From JAPPLB01 sp965208945 (GTDB lineage: Bacteria; Acidobacteriota; Terriglobia; Bryobacterales; UBA6623), in the NCBI GenBank assembly GCA_965208945.1, contig OZ242366.1:248001-312000 (forward strand): a stretch of 64,000 nt of DNA, read 5' to 3'. Position numbers and translations under genes: made by a program. This document shows, one piece after another, positions 54,313-62,502 of the stretch. Below the pieces are notes generated by a model. The model did no database searches. It had not been told where the DNA came from and saw only the letters and a program-made list of their open reading frames with translations. Positions within the stretch are counted from its first letter, which is position 1, and each line of letters opens with the position of its first letter.

Positions 54313-54354
54313 TCGGCGAGCCGTCGACGCAACCCGTCAAAGGGGAAGAGAACC

Positions 54355-55272
54355 ATGAAAAAAATCTCGCTCGGTAGTTGGGCCTTCGCGTTCGGGCCTT
54401 ACTCTGACAATCCGGTTCCATTCGACAAGACAGCCAAGAGGCTTGTCGAAGCCGGCTATGAAGCCATCGAGGTCTGCGGCATCCAAGAACACGTCACTCT
54501 CGATGCCTACCCGACGACGGAGTCTCGTCAGGAAGTCAAAAAGATGCTCGATGATCTCGGATTGGAGCGATCAGGCTATGCGTGCGACCAGTACGCATTC
54601 GATCCTACCGAGGCTGAGAACAAGCAGAAATATCTTGAGCAGTTCTCAAAGAATCTTGATATGTGCAGTGACCTGGGCATCCGAGACATCCGGGTGGATA
54701 CGGTCGCCGATCCCGGCAAATACTCCGACGATGCCGAATACGAGGCGGCGAAGGGCCGGGTAGCGGAGACATTTCACGCAGCAGCTCAAAAAGCCCAGGA
54801 CGCCGGCATCCGGATGCACTGGGAGTTCGAGCCGGGATTCATCTTCAACAAGCCGTCTGAAATCATCGAACTCCATGGCAAGGTGGCCCATCCGAATTTC
54901 GACGTTATGTACGACACAAGCCACGCCTACATGTCAGCCGTTGCGGGCTCTCGGCAACACGGCGAGAAGGAAACTCTCGACGGCGGCATCGAAGAGCTGC
55001 TCGCCAACCTTGATGGCAAGATCGGCGCGATCCACTTGATCGACTCCGACGGCAGCTTGCATGACAACCACACCAGCACGCACAACCCGTTCGGGACCGG
55101 CAACGTCGACTTCAAATCGGTTGCGCCGAAACTCTTGACGGTACCCCATGTCGAATACTGGGCCATCGACATGTGCTTCTGGCCAGGTTCATGGGAATTG
55201 GTCGAAGCTTCCCTGGCGTATGTCAAGGACCTGGTCGCGGAGGCCGAAGCGGCGACTGCGGCCGCATCCTAA
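54355..55272 (+). CDS. Sugar phosphate isomerase/epimerase-like TIM-barrel protein
   Basis: A 305-residue cytoplasmic protein of the xylose-isomerase-like fold. Candidate metal ligands are in HWEFEPGFIF, VMYDTSHAYM, IHLIDSDGSLHDNHTS and the C-terminal AIDMCFWPG. GAGAGG lies 8-10 bases upstream of the ATG. It differs from the other three window members in the HDNHTSTHNPFGTGNVDF segment. Likely cotranscribed with the DUF1080 gene; substrate unknown. Confidence 0.87.
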   Translation: MKKISLGSWAFAFGPYSDNPVPFDKTAKRLVEAGYEAIEVCGIQEHVTLDAYPTTESRQEVKKMLDDLGLERSGYACDQYAFDPTEAENKQKYLEQFSKNLDMCSDLGIRDIRVDTVADPGKYSDDAEYEAAKGRVAETFHAAAQKAQDAGIRMHWEFEPGFIFNKPSEIIELHGKVAHPNFDVMYDTSHAYMSAVAGSRQHGEKETLDGGIEELLANLDGKIGAIHLIDSDGSLHDNHTSTHNPFGTGNVDFKSVAPKLLTVPHVEYWAIDMCFWPGSWELVEASLAYVKDLVAEAEAATAAAS

Positions 55273-55317
55273 CAGGATCTCTTTCCGCATGGGCAAGCCG
55301 GGTCAGCTCAGCTGAGC

Positions 55318-55411
55318 TGACCTGCATTTCTCACCACCCGACGGTCGAAGCACACGATACGACCGCCAGGACTTCGTTGCGCTTGCTTACCGTGCTCAAC
55401 GTACTGTTCAA
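55318..55411 (-). repeat. Family A MITE-like repeat, left half (cut by IS copy 2)
   Basis: Begins CCTGCATTTCTCACCACCCG and ends CGTACTGTTCAA, where IS copy 2 begins. The sequence continues at 56851 with AAGTACGCCTGCGCGCGCC, so the IS interrupts the element exactly in its central palindrome. AA (or A) is present at both junctions. Confidence 0.92.
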
Positions 55412-55454
55412 TATATGGTTCGCTCCCGGGATGTCCACCTATTCCTTCTTGCTG

Positions 55455-55599
55455 AACGTTGGTCTGCGCCAATATATCCGACCTCTAGGTGGAACCGCGC
55501 TGGTTCCGGGCCATGATGGGGTCCGCACGTCCCGCTCCTCATAAGTACGCCGACCTGTGAGGGCCATGAACAGTAACAGGATTCGGTGACGCCGGTACG
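55455..55599 (-). ncRNA. Putative bridge RNA (seekRNA) of the IS, copy 2
   Basis: Same sequence as 1031-1175 on the other strand. The target-guide stretches are at 55567-55575 (TACTGTTCA, minus strand) and 55543-55551 (GGCGTACTT). The donor-guide stretches are at 55516-55520 and 55471-55477. Here both the occupied target and the IS ends can be seen, so guide and target can be compared directly. Ends are approximate. Confidence 0.7.
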
Positions 55600-55675
55600 A
55601 CCGTTTTGTCCATCAATCGGGAGTAAGCAGACAAACTGTGAGCTCCTGGTAGTGCTACGGCGGACCGCAGGGCGG

Positions 55676-56749
55676 TTAACCCGCCGGGGCTGGTTGCCGC
55701 TGTTGAGAGAAGCGCTGGCCGCTGCTCAGCAAGGCCCATGCGATGCGCGCCAGCCGTGCCGCCAGCGCCACGATCACGACCCGCCGATCTTTGTTCAGGA
55801 GCATCCGCCGCAGCCACTGGCCGAGTTGGTCGCTGCGCTTCGCGAGCACGTCGAGGCTCGAGCGGGCACAGTGCACCAGCAGCGTCCGGACGTAGCGGTT
55901 GCCGCGCTTGCTGATGCCTCCCAAGCGCTGCTTGCCTCCGCTGGAGTACTCTCTCGGCACCAGACCCAACCAAGCAGCGACGTCGCGCCCCTTCTCGAAG
56001 GCCTCGGCGTTGCCGATCGTCGCCACCAAGGCCGTCGCTGTCTGCACGCCGATGCCGGGGATCTCTCTGAGCCGCCGGCAGGCCTCGCTCGCCTGCGCTT
56101 TCCTCAGCAGATAGGTGTTGACTTGCTGAATCTTCTCTGCCAGCACTTGCCATTCGGCAAACATGCCCGCCAGCAGCGCCCGCATTTCGTCGGACAGGCC
56201 GTTATCGGCGTCCTCGAGGATCTCCGGCAGACGGACCACAAACCAACGCTTGCCCTGTGGAAGGGTGATGCCGCGTTCCAGCAGAAAGGCGCGCGCCTGG
56301 TTGATCAACTGCGTCGAGTTGCCCACCAGCCGCGAGCGATAGCGGTGCAGCGACTGCATCGACAGTTGTTGCTCGCTCTTGACCGCCACGAAGCGCATGC
56401 TCGGCCGCAGACAGGCTTCCGCGCAGGCCTCGGCGTCCGTCGAGTCGTTCTTGTCGCGCTTCACAAAGGGCTTCACATATTTGGGCGGCATCAGCTTCAC
56501 GTCGTGCCCCTGGGCCAGCAGTTGGCGGCCCAGGTGATGGGCGCCGCAGCAGGCTTCCATGCCGATACGGCAGGGCTGCATCTGGGCGGTCACCTCCAGC
56601 AGCTTGCCCTTCGAGTAGCGGCGACGGGTGAGCACCCGGCCGGTTGCGTCCAAGCCGACCAAGTCGACGTTGTGTTTTGCTAGATCGAGGCCGATCGTGA
56701 CGACCTCCTTCCATACGCTCTTGCGGGATGATCGCTGGGTCGTTGCCAT
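55676..56749 (-). CDS. IS110-family transposase (DEDD/Ser recombinase), complete
   Basis: The 357-residue recombinase of the IS. The ATG at 56749 follows GAGG and starts MATTQRSSRK; an open frame continues upstream but leaves the IS. The N-terminal RuvC-like domain begins TIGLDLAKHNVDLVG (first Asp), followed by GMEACCGAHHLG (Glu) and KNDSTDAEA (Asp, Asp). The C-terminal transposase_20 domain has REIPGIGVQTATALVATIGN, WLGLVPREYSSGGKQRLGG with the candidate serine, and SKRGNRYVRTLLVHCARS. It should work with the RNA encoded downstream to insert into family A elements. Confidence 0.96.
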   Translation of the reverse strand: MATTQRSSRKSVWKEVVTIGLDLAKHNVDLVGLDATGRVLTRRRYSKGKLLEVTAQMQPCRIGMEACCGAHHLGRQLLAQGHDVKLMPPKYVKPFVKRDKNDSTDAEACAEACLRPSMRFVAVKSEQQLSMQSLHRYRSRLVGNSTQLINQARAFLLERGITLPQGKRWFVVRLPEILEDADNGLSDEMRALLAGMFAEWQVLAEKIQQVNTYLLRKAQASEACRRLREIPGIGVQTATALVATIGNAEAFEKGRDVAAWLGLVPREYSSGGKQRLGGISKRGNRYVRTLLVHCARSSLDVLAKRSDQLGQWLRRMLLNKDRRVVIVALAARLARIAWALLSSGQRFSQQRQPAPAG

Positions 56750-56850
56750 GATGGTTTCCTCTCGGTTCGTGAACTGCGGCCGGGGACGGCCGTTGCTACC
56801 AGCATGGCCGAACTCGACGACGCAGCGGAAGTGGGAGCGAACCATCCCAT

Positions 56851-56965
56851 AAGTACGCCTGCGCGCGCCAAGCGGCTCGCGCCTTTTTCCTCCGCCCGGC
56901 TTGCACCTAGTCCTGACGGCCCTCTCACCCACTTCGCCTCGCCGCCTGGTGAGAAATGCAGGCTG
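56851..56965 (-). repeat. Family A MITE-like repeat, right half (cut by IS copy 2)
   Basis: Continues the element interrupted at 55411, starting AAGTACGCCTGCGCGCGCC and ending GGTGAGAAATGCAGGC. Together the halves make a normal A1 element of about 210 bases. Confidence 0.92.
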
Positions 56966-56971
56966 GAAGGC

Positions 56972-57250
56972 CTACCGGGAAAGACGCGCCGTGACGGTGC
57001 CTTCGTACTCGGGGAAGTAATAGCCGATCAAGGGAAGATCGAACGACCGCAAGATCGATTCCTTGGGCTCGCGTTCGAGCAAGAACTCGAATGACAGCAG
57101 GAGGAGTTCTTCGGTTGAGGCCCTGCCGCCGGTGAGCTTCAGGGCGTATCCGGAATCGACCTTGACGCGGTGAACGGTGGCGCCGCCGCCTTCCTGAACG
57201 GTGACGATGTACTCACCGCTACTTCCGGCCTCGACTTCAATCACCGGCAT
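56972..57250 (-). CDS. Small conserved hypothetical protein (92 residues)
   Basis: A compact protein from the ATG at 57250 (MPVIEVEAGSSGEYIVTV). The second half, ASTEELLLLSFEFLLEREPK then ESILRSFDLPLIGYYFPEYE, is a pattern that I associate with a short conserved bacterial family without assigned function. The frame remains open upstream only because the family A remnant has no stop; that part is not protein-like. It ends seven bases from the IS-cut repeat. The IS insertion therefore lies directly downstream of this gene. Confidence 0.7.
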   Translation of the reverse strand: MPVIEVEAGSSGEYIVTVQEGGGATVHRVKVDSGYALKLTGGRASTEELLLLSFEFLLEREPKESILRSFDLPLIGYYFPEYEGTVTARLSR

Positions 57251-57263
57251 GCGGAGTTGATCA

Positions 57264-57397
57264 TAACCTACATTTCTCACCAGACGACGTCCGAAGCACA
57301 CGAAAAAGGCCGTGGCGCCAACGCCAAGGGGCGCGCGCCTCGTCCAGACGGCCTTCTCAGACACTTCGCCTCGCCACGAGGTGAGCAATGCAGGTTC
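57264..57397 (-). repeat. Family A repeat, shortened and divergent
   Basis: Both ends are recognisable with mismatches (TAACCTACATTTCTCACCA; GAGGTGAGCAATGCAGGTT). The centre is reduced to GAAAAAGGCCGTGGCGCCAA and lacks the IS target. It lies 14 bases upstream of the small hypothetical gene. Confidence 0.8.
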
Positions 57398-57453
57398 AAC
57401 GAAAAAAGAGGCGGCGCTCACACGATCTGCAACGGCCCAAGACTAAGAGAGCC

Positions 57454-57744
57454 CTACTTCCAAAGCCGCCAAGCCTCGCCGATGCCGATCCAGATATTCA
57501 CCAACCCCACTCCCGAGACCCCGCCGCGCAGGTAGTTGCTCAACCACAACCCTTTCAACTGAGGCGTCAATCCAAAGAAGAAATTGTTGTCCCAAAACGG
57601 CGTCCAGGGCAGGATCACCAGTACGATCCCGATCTCGATGCAGAACAGAATGAATAGGATGTGCGTCAGCCGCCTCGCCCGAGCGTCTCGTTGAACCGGC
57701 TCGGACTCGGGCTCACCCGTTTTCAGGCCGAGGATCTCGCCCAT
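57454..57744 (-). CDS. Small membrane protein, hypothetical (96 residues)
   Basis: Starts MGEILGLKTGEP; a charged N-terminus is followed by a transmembrane helix (HILFILFCIEIGIVLVILPW, about residues 27-46), then FWDNNFFFGLTPQLKGLWLS and a second hydrophobic segment (GVSGVGLVNIWIGIGEA). No known function. It is six bases downstream of rnhB on the same strand, so it may be the last gene of the ribosomal/SRP cluster. Confidence 0.75.
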   Translation of the reverse strand: MGEILGLKTGEPESEPVQRDARARRLTHILFILFCIEIGIVLVILPWTPFWDNNFFFGLTPQLKGLWLSNYLRGGVSGVGLVNIWIGIGEAWRLWK

Positions 57745-57750
57745 GGTCTT

Positions 57751-58476
57751 CTAGAAAGAGAGCGCCGCCACTCCGTCGGGCTCGCCCAAGGGAAGCGGCA
57801 AACGTGAACCCGGTTCCGGCCCGAAGCAGGCGCACTCCGCGACCGGCTTGAACGTCATCCGATGCAGCGGTGTGGGGCCATGTTTTTCCAGAGCGACCAA
57901 ATGATGCGGGGAGCCATAGCCCTTATTCGAAGCCAGCCCGTACTCGGGAAACACCAGGTCCCACTCCTCCATCCAACGATCCCGCTCGACTTTCGCCACG
58001 ATCGACGCCGCGGCGACTGACGAACTCGTGGCGTCACCCTTGACAATCGATTTCTGCGGAATGGCCACATCCAACGACAGAGCATCGACCACAAGAGCAG
58101 CCGCCGCCGGGTCCAGCCCGAGAACGGCCGCTCGCATCGCCAAGCGCGAAGCCTGATAGATGTTCACGCGATCGATCTGAGCATTATCAACGGCCGCCAG
58201 CGAGACGGCAATGGCCCGCTCGCGGATCCGCCCGCTCAGCACCCTCCGTGATTCCGCATCAAGCCGCTTGCTATCGTTGAGCCCACGCACAGGATGCCGC
58301 GGATCGAGAATCACGGCGGCCGCCACAACCGGTCCGAAGAGACAGCCGCGGCCGACTTCGTCCACTCCGGCTACCGGCGAGTACCCCTGGGCACGCAACC
58401 CTTGCTCGATCCTCGTATCAGGCCGGTTCCTGGGCACCCGTTTTTTGGGGGCAAGCGGCGCCACGGTTCGCGGCAT
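57751..58476 (-). CDS. rnhB: Ribonuclease HII
   Basis: Cleaves RNA in RNA-DNA hybrids and removes single ribonucleotides from DNA. The 241-residue protein has the catalytic GVDEVGRGCLFGPV (Asp-Glu, about residues 37-50), LNDSKRL, VDAL and ASIVAKVERDRWM. The first 30 residues are a basic, unconserved extension. It starts one base after rplS ends and belongs to the conserved ffh-rpsP-khpA-rimM-trmD-rplS-rnhB order. Confidence 0.96.
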   Translation of the reverse strand: MPRTVAPLAPKKRVPRNRPDTRIEQGLRAQGYSPVAGVDEVGRGCLFGPVVAAAVILDPRHPVRGLNDSKRLDAESRRVLSGRIRERAIAVSLAAVDNAQIDRVNIYQASRLAMRAAVLGLDPAAAALVVDALSLDVAIPQKSIVKGDATSSSVAAASIVAKVERDRWMEEWDLVFPEYGLASNKGYGSPHHLVALEKHGPTPLHRMTFKPVAECACFGPEPGSRLPLPLGEPDGVAALSF

Positions 58477-58833
58477 TCAGGCTTTCCGCGCCCGCTCTCG
58501 CAGCCGCGCCGCTTTGCCGCGCAGCTTCCGCAGATAGTAGAGTTTCGCCCGGCGAACGCGCGCCCGGCGAACCACCTCCACCTTACCGACCACCGGCGAC
58601 TGCAAGGGAAACACTCGCTCGACACCTACGCCGAAGCTGACCTTGCGGACGGTTATCGTTTCACTCATGCCGGTGTTGTTCCGGCCGATAAGGACTCCTT
58701 CGAAAACCTGCAAGCGTTCCTTGTCACCCTCACGAATGCGAACATGTACGCGGACCGTATCGCCCGCCTCGAGTTCAGGGAGATCGTCTCTCTTGCGATC
58801 GTCGTAAACCTTCTGCAGCACTTTATTGATCAT
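58477..58833 (-). CDS. rplS: 50S ribosomal protein L19
   Basis: A 118-residue large-subunit protein at the 30S-50S interface. It has the normal length and the conserved DTVRVHVRIREGDKERLQVF, then SETITVRKVSFGVGVERVFP and the basic C-terminus ending RRARVRRAKLYYLRKLRGKA. The start overlaps trmD by 11 bases. Confidence 0.97.
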   Translation of the reverse strand: MINKVLQKVYDDRKRDDLPELEAGDTVRVHVRIREGDKERLQVFEGVLIGRNNTGMSETITVRKVSFGVGVERVFPLQSPVVGKVEVVRRARVRRAKLYYLRKLRGKAARLRERARKA

Positions 58834-59605
58834 GATGCACCTCCGCGCCGGCGTCTTGCTGTTGCAGGGCCGCGAGCCATTCCCGATCTGACCGGCTCAG
58901 CGAAGCCGTTCCCAAGAGTTCCGGACGGTTTCGCCATGTCTTTTCCAACGCCGCCCTGCGCCTCCACCGCCGGATCTGCTCGTGATTTCCACTCAATAGA
59001 ACCTCCGGGGTCTTCCAACCTTCAAACTCAGCCGGACGCGTATAGTGCGGGCAGTCGAGAATGTCCACACGCCCACCATCGAGAGGACGAAAGGACTCCT
59101 GTTGCGTAGACGCCTCGTTACCGAGGGCCCCGGGCAGCAGCCGCGTCACAGCGTCCACAACGATCCCGCAGGCCCATTCGCCTCCACTCAGAACGAAATC
59201 CCCGACCGAAACCTCTTCGTCGGCCAGATGTTCCGCCACTCGTTCGTCCACTCCTTCGTATCGTCCGCAGATCAAAGTCACTTCTTTATACCCTGCGAAC
59301 CGCAAAGCCATGCTCTGATCAAACCTTTTCCCCTGGGCTGACAGCAAGACGGTCCGCACCCGTTCATGTCGCTGTGACTCTCGAATTTTCTTCAGAACCA
59401 GAAAAACCGGCTCGATCTTCAGCACCATGCCTTCGTCGCCGCCAAACGGCCGGTCATCCACCGTTCGATGTCGATCGAAAGTATGATCGCGCAGGTCGTG
59501 GGTCTCGATCCCGATCAGTCCGTTGGACCTGGCACGGGACACAACCCCATAATCGAACGGCCCCTCGAAGAACCGAGGAAAGATCGTGATGACATGAAAG
59601 ACCAT
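58823..59605 (-). CDS. trmD: tRNA (guanine-N1)-methyltransferase TrmD
   Basis: Methylates G37 of tRNAs reading CNN codons, preventing +1 frameshifts. The 260-residue SPOUT protein starts VFHVITIFPRFFEGPFDYG and has VDDRPFGGDEGMVLK, then ICGRYEGVDERV and the trefoil-knot SAM site GDFVLSGGEWACGIVVDAV. HYTRPAEFEGWKTPEVLLSG is also present. It starts two bases after rimM ends. Confidence 0.97.
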   Translation of the reverse strand: MVFHVITIFPRFFEGPFDYGVVSRARSNGLIGIETHDLRDHTFDRHRTVDDRPFGGDEGMVLKIEPVFLVLKKIRESQRHERVRTVLLSAQGKRFDQSMALRFAGYKEVTLICGRYEGVDERVAEHLADEEVSVGDFVLSGGEWACGIVVDAVTRLLPGALGNEASTQQESFRPLDGGRVDILDCPHYTRPAEFEGWKTPEVLLSGNHEQIRRWRRRAALEKTWRNRPELLGTASLSRSDREWLAALQQQDAGAEVHHDQ

Positions 59606-59606
59606 C

Positions 59607-60131
59607 TCACCAATTCAACTCCTCGAGCCCCTCCGGCAGACTGACTCGAATCTCCCGTCTTTCCTCGGAAACCTCCCGGCAAATCTCATCCACGAAAGGG
59701 ACCAGAATCTCGCCTCCTGCTCCCAATACCTGCAACAGCAACGCACCGCCCGGATCAAGCACTTCGTCCACGATCCCGATCTCCCGGCCGGTCTTTTTGT
59801 CGAATACCCGACAACCGATCAGATCCGCCAGATAATGCTCGCCTTTCGGGGGCGGACCCAGTTCTTCCCCGGAAATCCGCACCTTCCAACCGCGCAGTTC
59901 CTCCGCTGCGCTGATCGAATCGATTCCTTCAAACTTCAAAACCCAGCGATCACGCTGTCTCCAAGCCTCTTCCAAGGTCGCTTCGCGGTGTTCACCTTGC
60001 AAGCTCTCCAAAAAAAACCGGCTCTGCGGCGAAAAACGGTCTTCGCAATCCGTCAGATCGGTGGCCAACACCTCGCCCCGATTGCCCCGACTGCGCACGA
60101 TGCTAGCCAGCGTGACAAACTCCTGGTCCAT
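59607..60131 (-). CDS. rimM: 16S rRNA processing protein RimM
   Basis: A 174-residue 30S maturation factor. The N-terminal RimM domain begins FVTLASIVRSRGNRGEVLAT, and the PRC-barrel domain holds YLADLIGCRVFDKKTGREIG, then ILVPFVDEICREV. Starts at ATG 60131, 14 bases after khpA ends. Confidence 0.95.
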   Translation of the reverse strand: MDQEFVTLASIVRSRGNRGEVLATDLTDCEDRFSPQSRFFLESLQGEHREATLEEAWRQRDRWVLKFEGIDSISAAEELRGWKVRISGEELGPPPKGEHYLADLIGCRVFDKKTGREIGIVDEVLDPGGALLLQVLGAGGEILVPFVDEICREVSEERREIRVSLPEGLEELNW

Positions 60132-60145
60132 GCCACCCCGCTCGC

Positions 60146-60397
60146 CTACTCCAGGATCTCCAGCGTGTACCGCTTTCTTACCTTCATGCCGGCGGCGCCG
60201 AGCAACGCTCGAATCGACTTCGCCGTCCGTCCTTTCTTCCCGATAACCTTCCCCAAGTCGGACGGGTCCACTTGCAACTCAAGCACGCGAACCTGATCTC
60301 CCGACACCGTTCGTACGGAGACCTCCTCCGGCTTGTCGACCAGAGCCTTGGCGATCAGTTCCACCAACTCGACAATCGAATCTCTGTTTGCTGCCAA
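60146..60397 (-). CDS. khpA: KH-domain RNA-binding protein KhpA
   Basis: A small RNA-binding protein found between rpsP and rimM in many bacteria. I place the start at the TTG at 60397, with GGGAGGAG seven bases upstream, giving 83 residues; the longer frame to 60502 has no homology. The KH motif is DLGKVIGKKGRTAKSIRALL, with the GxxG loop GKKG. In other bacteria it acts with KhpB in cell-size and RNA control. Confidence 0.92.
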   Translation of the reverse strand: MAANRDSIVELVELIAKALVDKPEEVSVRTVSGDQVRVLELQVDPSDLGKVIGKKGRTAKSIRALLGAAGMKVRKRYTLEILE

Positions 60398-60533
60398 TCT
60401 CGGTCTCCTCCCTCGAACGTTTGAGAGGACAGGCAATCCAACGATCGCAATACGCGGTTCTATGCAGAGAAAGCAGGAAGGGCTCGTGAAGCGTCGCCTC
60501 AAGCTACCCTAGGATCGATTATATCCCAAAGAA

Positions 60534-60920
60534 TCAACTACCTGCGGGTGGCTCCGAGTCCTCGGCGGGTGGCGTTTCCAGGGCCTTGGGCGGTTCTGAA
60601 GCCGCCGCTTCCGCAGTGGCCGCTTCCGCTTTCCCAGCGTCAGCCGGGGTGCTCGCGCCCGCTGCAGGCTTCCAGGTCGGACCGCCCTTCTCTTTGTAGG
60701 CGATCAACCGACGGACCGTCACCGACGCCTGCGCGCCCTGATTCAGCCAGTGGTTGATCCTCTCGCTTTCCAGCGACAGCTCGATCGGATCTCGAGTCGG
60801 GTTATAGTGCCCCACAATCTCGATGTTCTTGCCGTCGCGCGCGTTGCGCTTGTTGATCACGACCACGCGATACGACGGTTTCTTCTTGGCGCCCGTTCGC
60901 GCCAAGCGAATAGCCAACAT
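60534..60920 (-). CDS. rpsP: 30S ribosomal protein S16 with C-terminal extension
   Basis: The S16 core is residues 1-85: MLAIRLARTGAKKKPSYRVV, then EIVGHYNPTRDPIELSLESE and GAQASVTVRRLI. A tail of about 43 residues rich in Ala, Pro and Glu follows, so the protein is longer (128) than most S16. An AGGAGAGA Shine-Dalgarno precedes the start. Confidence 0.96.
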   Translation of the reverse strand: MLAIRLARTGAKKKPSYRVVVINKRNARDGKNIEIVGHYNPTRDPIELSLESERINHWLNQGAQASVTVRRLIAYKEKGGPTWKPAAGASTPADAGKAEAATAEAAASEPPKALETPPAEDSEPPAGS

Positions 60921-60960
60921 AAGTCTCTCCTCGTTCGGAAAGCTGAACCGGGGCAGGATG

Positions 60961-62328
60961 CTACCGGAGCAGCGCCTCCAGGTTCATCTGTCTCCGGCCC
61001 CCAAGCCGGCGTCTGCGTTTCTTGCTCCCGCCAGTGCTGCCCGTCAGCGACCGCATCATCTTGCGCGCCTGCCGGTATTGACGGAGAAGTTGATTCACCG
61101 CTTGCACCGATGTGCCGCTGCCCTTGGCGATGCGGCGGCGGCGGCTGCCATTGATGATCTCGTGGTTGCGGCGCTCCTTCGGAGTCATCGAGCAGAGGAT
61201 CGCCTCCAGGCGATTGATCTCTTGCGGGTCGATATCGGCGTTCTTGAGCTGTTTCAGAGGACCCATTTGCGGAAGCATTCCAAGAATCGACTCCAGCGGA
61301 CCGAGTTTCTTGAACTGCCGCAACTGATCACGAAAATCCTCGAGCGTGAACTCGTTCTGCAGCATCTTCCGCTGCATCTCGAGAGCATCCTTTTGTTCAA
61401 TCGACTCTTCGACCTTCTCGATCAACGAAAGCATGTCGCCCATACCGAGAATCCGCGAGACGACACGGTCGGGATGGAACGGCTCGAAGGCGTCCGACTT
61501 CTCGCCCGTTCCGATGAACTTCAGCGGACAGCCCGTGACATGGCGAATCGACAAGGCGGCGCCACCGCGGGCATCACCGTCCATCTTCGTCAGAATCACG
61601 CCGCTCAACTCCAACCGCTCATGGAACCTGGCCGCTGATTTCACCGCGTCCTGCCCGGTCATGGCATCCGCGACGAACAGCACCTCGGTCGGCTTCAGCT
61701 TGTCGCGGAGCTGCTCCAACTCGACCATCAACTCGTCGTCGATGTGCAGCCGGCCCGCTGTATCCACCAACACGACGTCGCAGCCCGACTGCGCCGCCTC
61801 GACCCGCGCCGCCGCGGCCAACTCCAGGGGCCTGTCGTTATCCCCACCCTTGTAGACCGGCTGCTTGATCTGTCCGGCTACGACACGCAACTGCTCGCGT
61901 GCAGCCGGACGGTAGACGTCCACGGAAACCAGCAATGGCCGATGACCATTTTTGGAAAGCCATTTCGCCAACTTGCCGGTCGTCGTCGTCTTGCCCGATC
62001 CCTGCAGGCCGACGATCATAAAAACCGAAGGCGGGTCATTCGAATACTTGAGCCGCCTCTCTTCGGCACCCAGCAGCGTGATCAACTCGTCGCGCAGGAT
62101 CTTGATGACCTGCTCGGTCGGCGACAGCGCCGTAAGCACTTCCCGGCCCAGCGCCTTCTGCCTGATGCCCTCGATCAACTGCTTGACAACCCTGAAGTTG
62201 ACATCCGCCTCCAGCAGCGCCATGCGAATCTCCCGCAGGGCTTCCTGGATATTCTTCTCCGTCAGCTTCCCCTCGCCGCGGAGGTTCTTGAAGACGCGCT
62301 GAAGCTTATCCTGAAGGTTGTCGAACAT
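60961..62328 (-). CDS. ffh: Signal recognition particle protein Ffh
   Basis: The SRP54 homologue, 455 residues, which targets nascent membrane proteins with 4.5S RNA and FtsY. The N domain is followed by the GTPase domain with GLQGSGKTTTTGKLAKWL, VDVYRPAAREQL, LVDTAGRLH, TKMDGDARGG and GTGEKSD. The M domain contains the methionine-rich groove and the SRP RNA motif GSGTSVQAVNQLLRQYRQA. First gene of the ribosomal/tRNA-modification cluster. No SRP RNA was recognised in the window. Confidence 0.97.
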   Translation of the reverse strand: MFDNLQDKLQRVFKNLRGEGKLTEKNIQEALREIRMALLEADVNFRVVKQLIEGIRQKALGREVLTALSPTEQVIKILRDELITLLGAEERRLKYSNDPPSVFMIVGLQGSGKTTTTGKLAKWLSKNGHRPLLVSVDVYRPAAREQLRVVAGQIKQPVYKGGDNDRPLELAAAARVEAAQSGCDVVLVDTAGRLHIDDELMVELEQLRDKLKPTEVLFVADAMTGQDAVKSAARFHERLELSGVILTKMDGDARGGAALSIRHVTGCPLKFIGTGEKSDAFEPFHPDRVVSRILGMGDMLSLIEKVEESIEQKDALEMQRKMLQNEFTLEDFRDQLRQFKKLGPLESILGMLPQMGPLKQLKNADIDPQEINRLEAILCSMTPKERRNHEIINGSRRRRIAKGSGTSVQAVNQLLRQYRQARKMMRSLTGSTGGSKKRRRRLGGRRQMNLEALLR

Positions 62329-62502
62329 CGAGGTTTCCCCCCGCGGCGCGGGGGCTCAGGAGGGGCGGACACGACACTCCCGTGCCCTTCCCGCTATTGT
62401 ACGGCTTGGTTCGAAAACCAGTCAAACACGCCCTGTGAAGCCAAATCCGCCCACAGGGGACGTGGTCCGCTACACGGCTGCCAGACAAAATCGACTCGGC
62501 GC

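Larger units (their letters stand above)
55412..56850 (-). mobile_element. IS110-family (IS1111-group) insertion sequence, copy 2, complete
   Basis: A 1439-base element (borders within a base or two). The subterminal inverted repeats TGGTTCGCTCCC (55416-55427) and GGGAGCGAACCA (56833-56844) lie four and six bases from the ends. It contains one transposase gene, a 264-base non-coding region on its 3' side and about 100 bases on its 5' side. There are no terminal inverted repeats and no long target duplication, as expected for IS110-family elements. It is inverted relative to copy 1, 54 kb away. Confidence 0.95.

Noticed and set aside
1..56850. A composite transposon bounded by the two IS copies
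   Set aside because: The enclosed 54 kb is core chromosome (ispH, dnaK, ftsH, tilS), and IS110-family elements are not known to move such segments; independent insertion into MITEs explains both copies.
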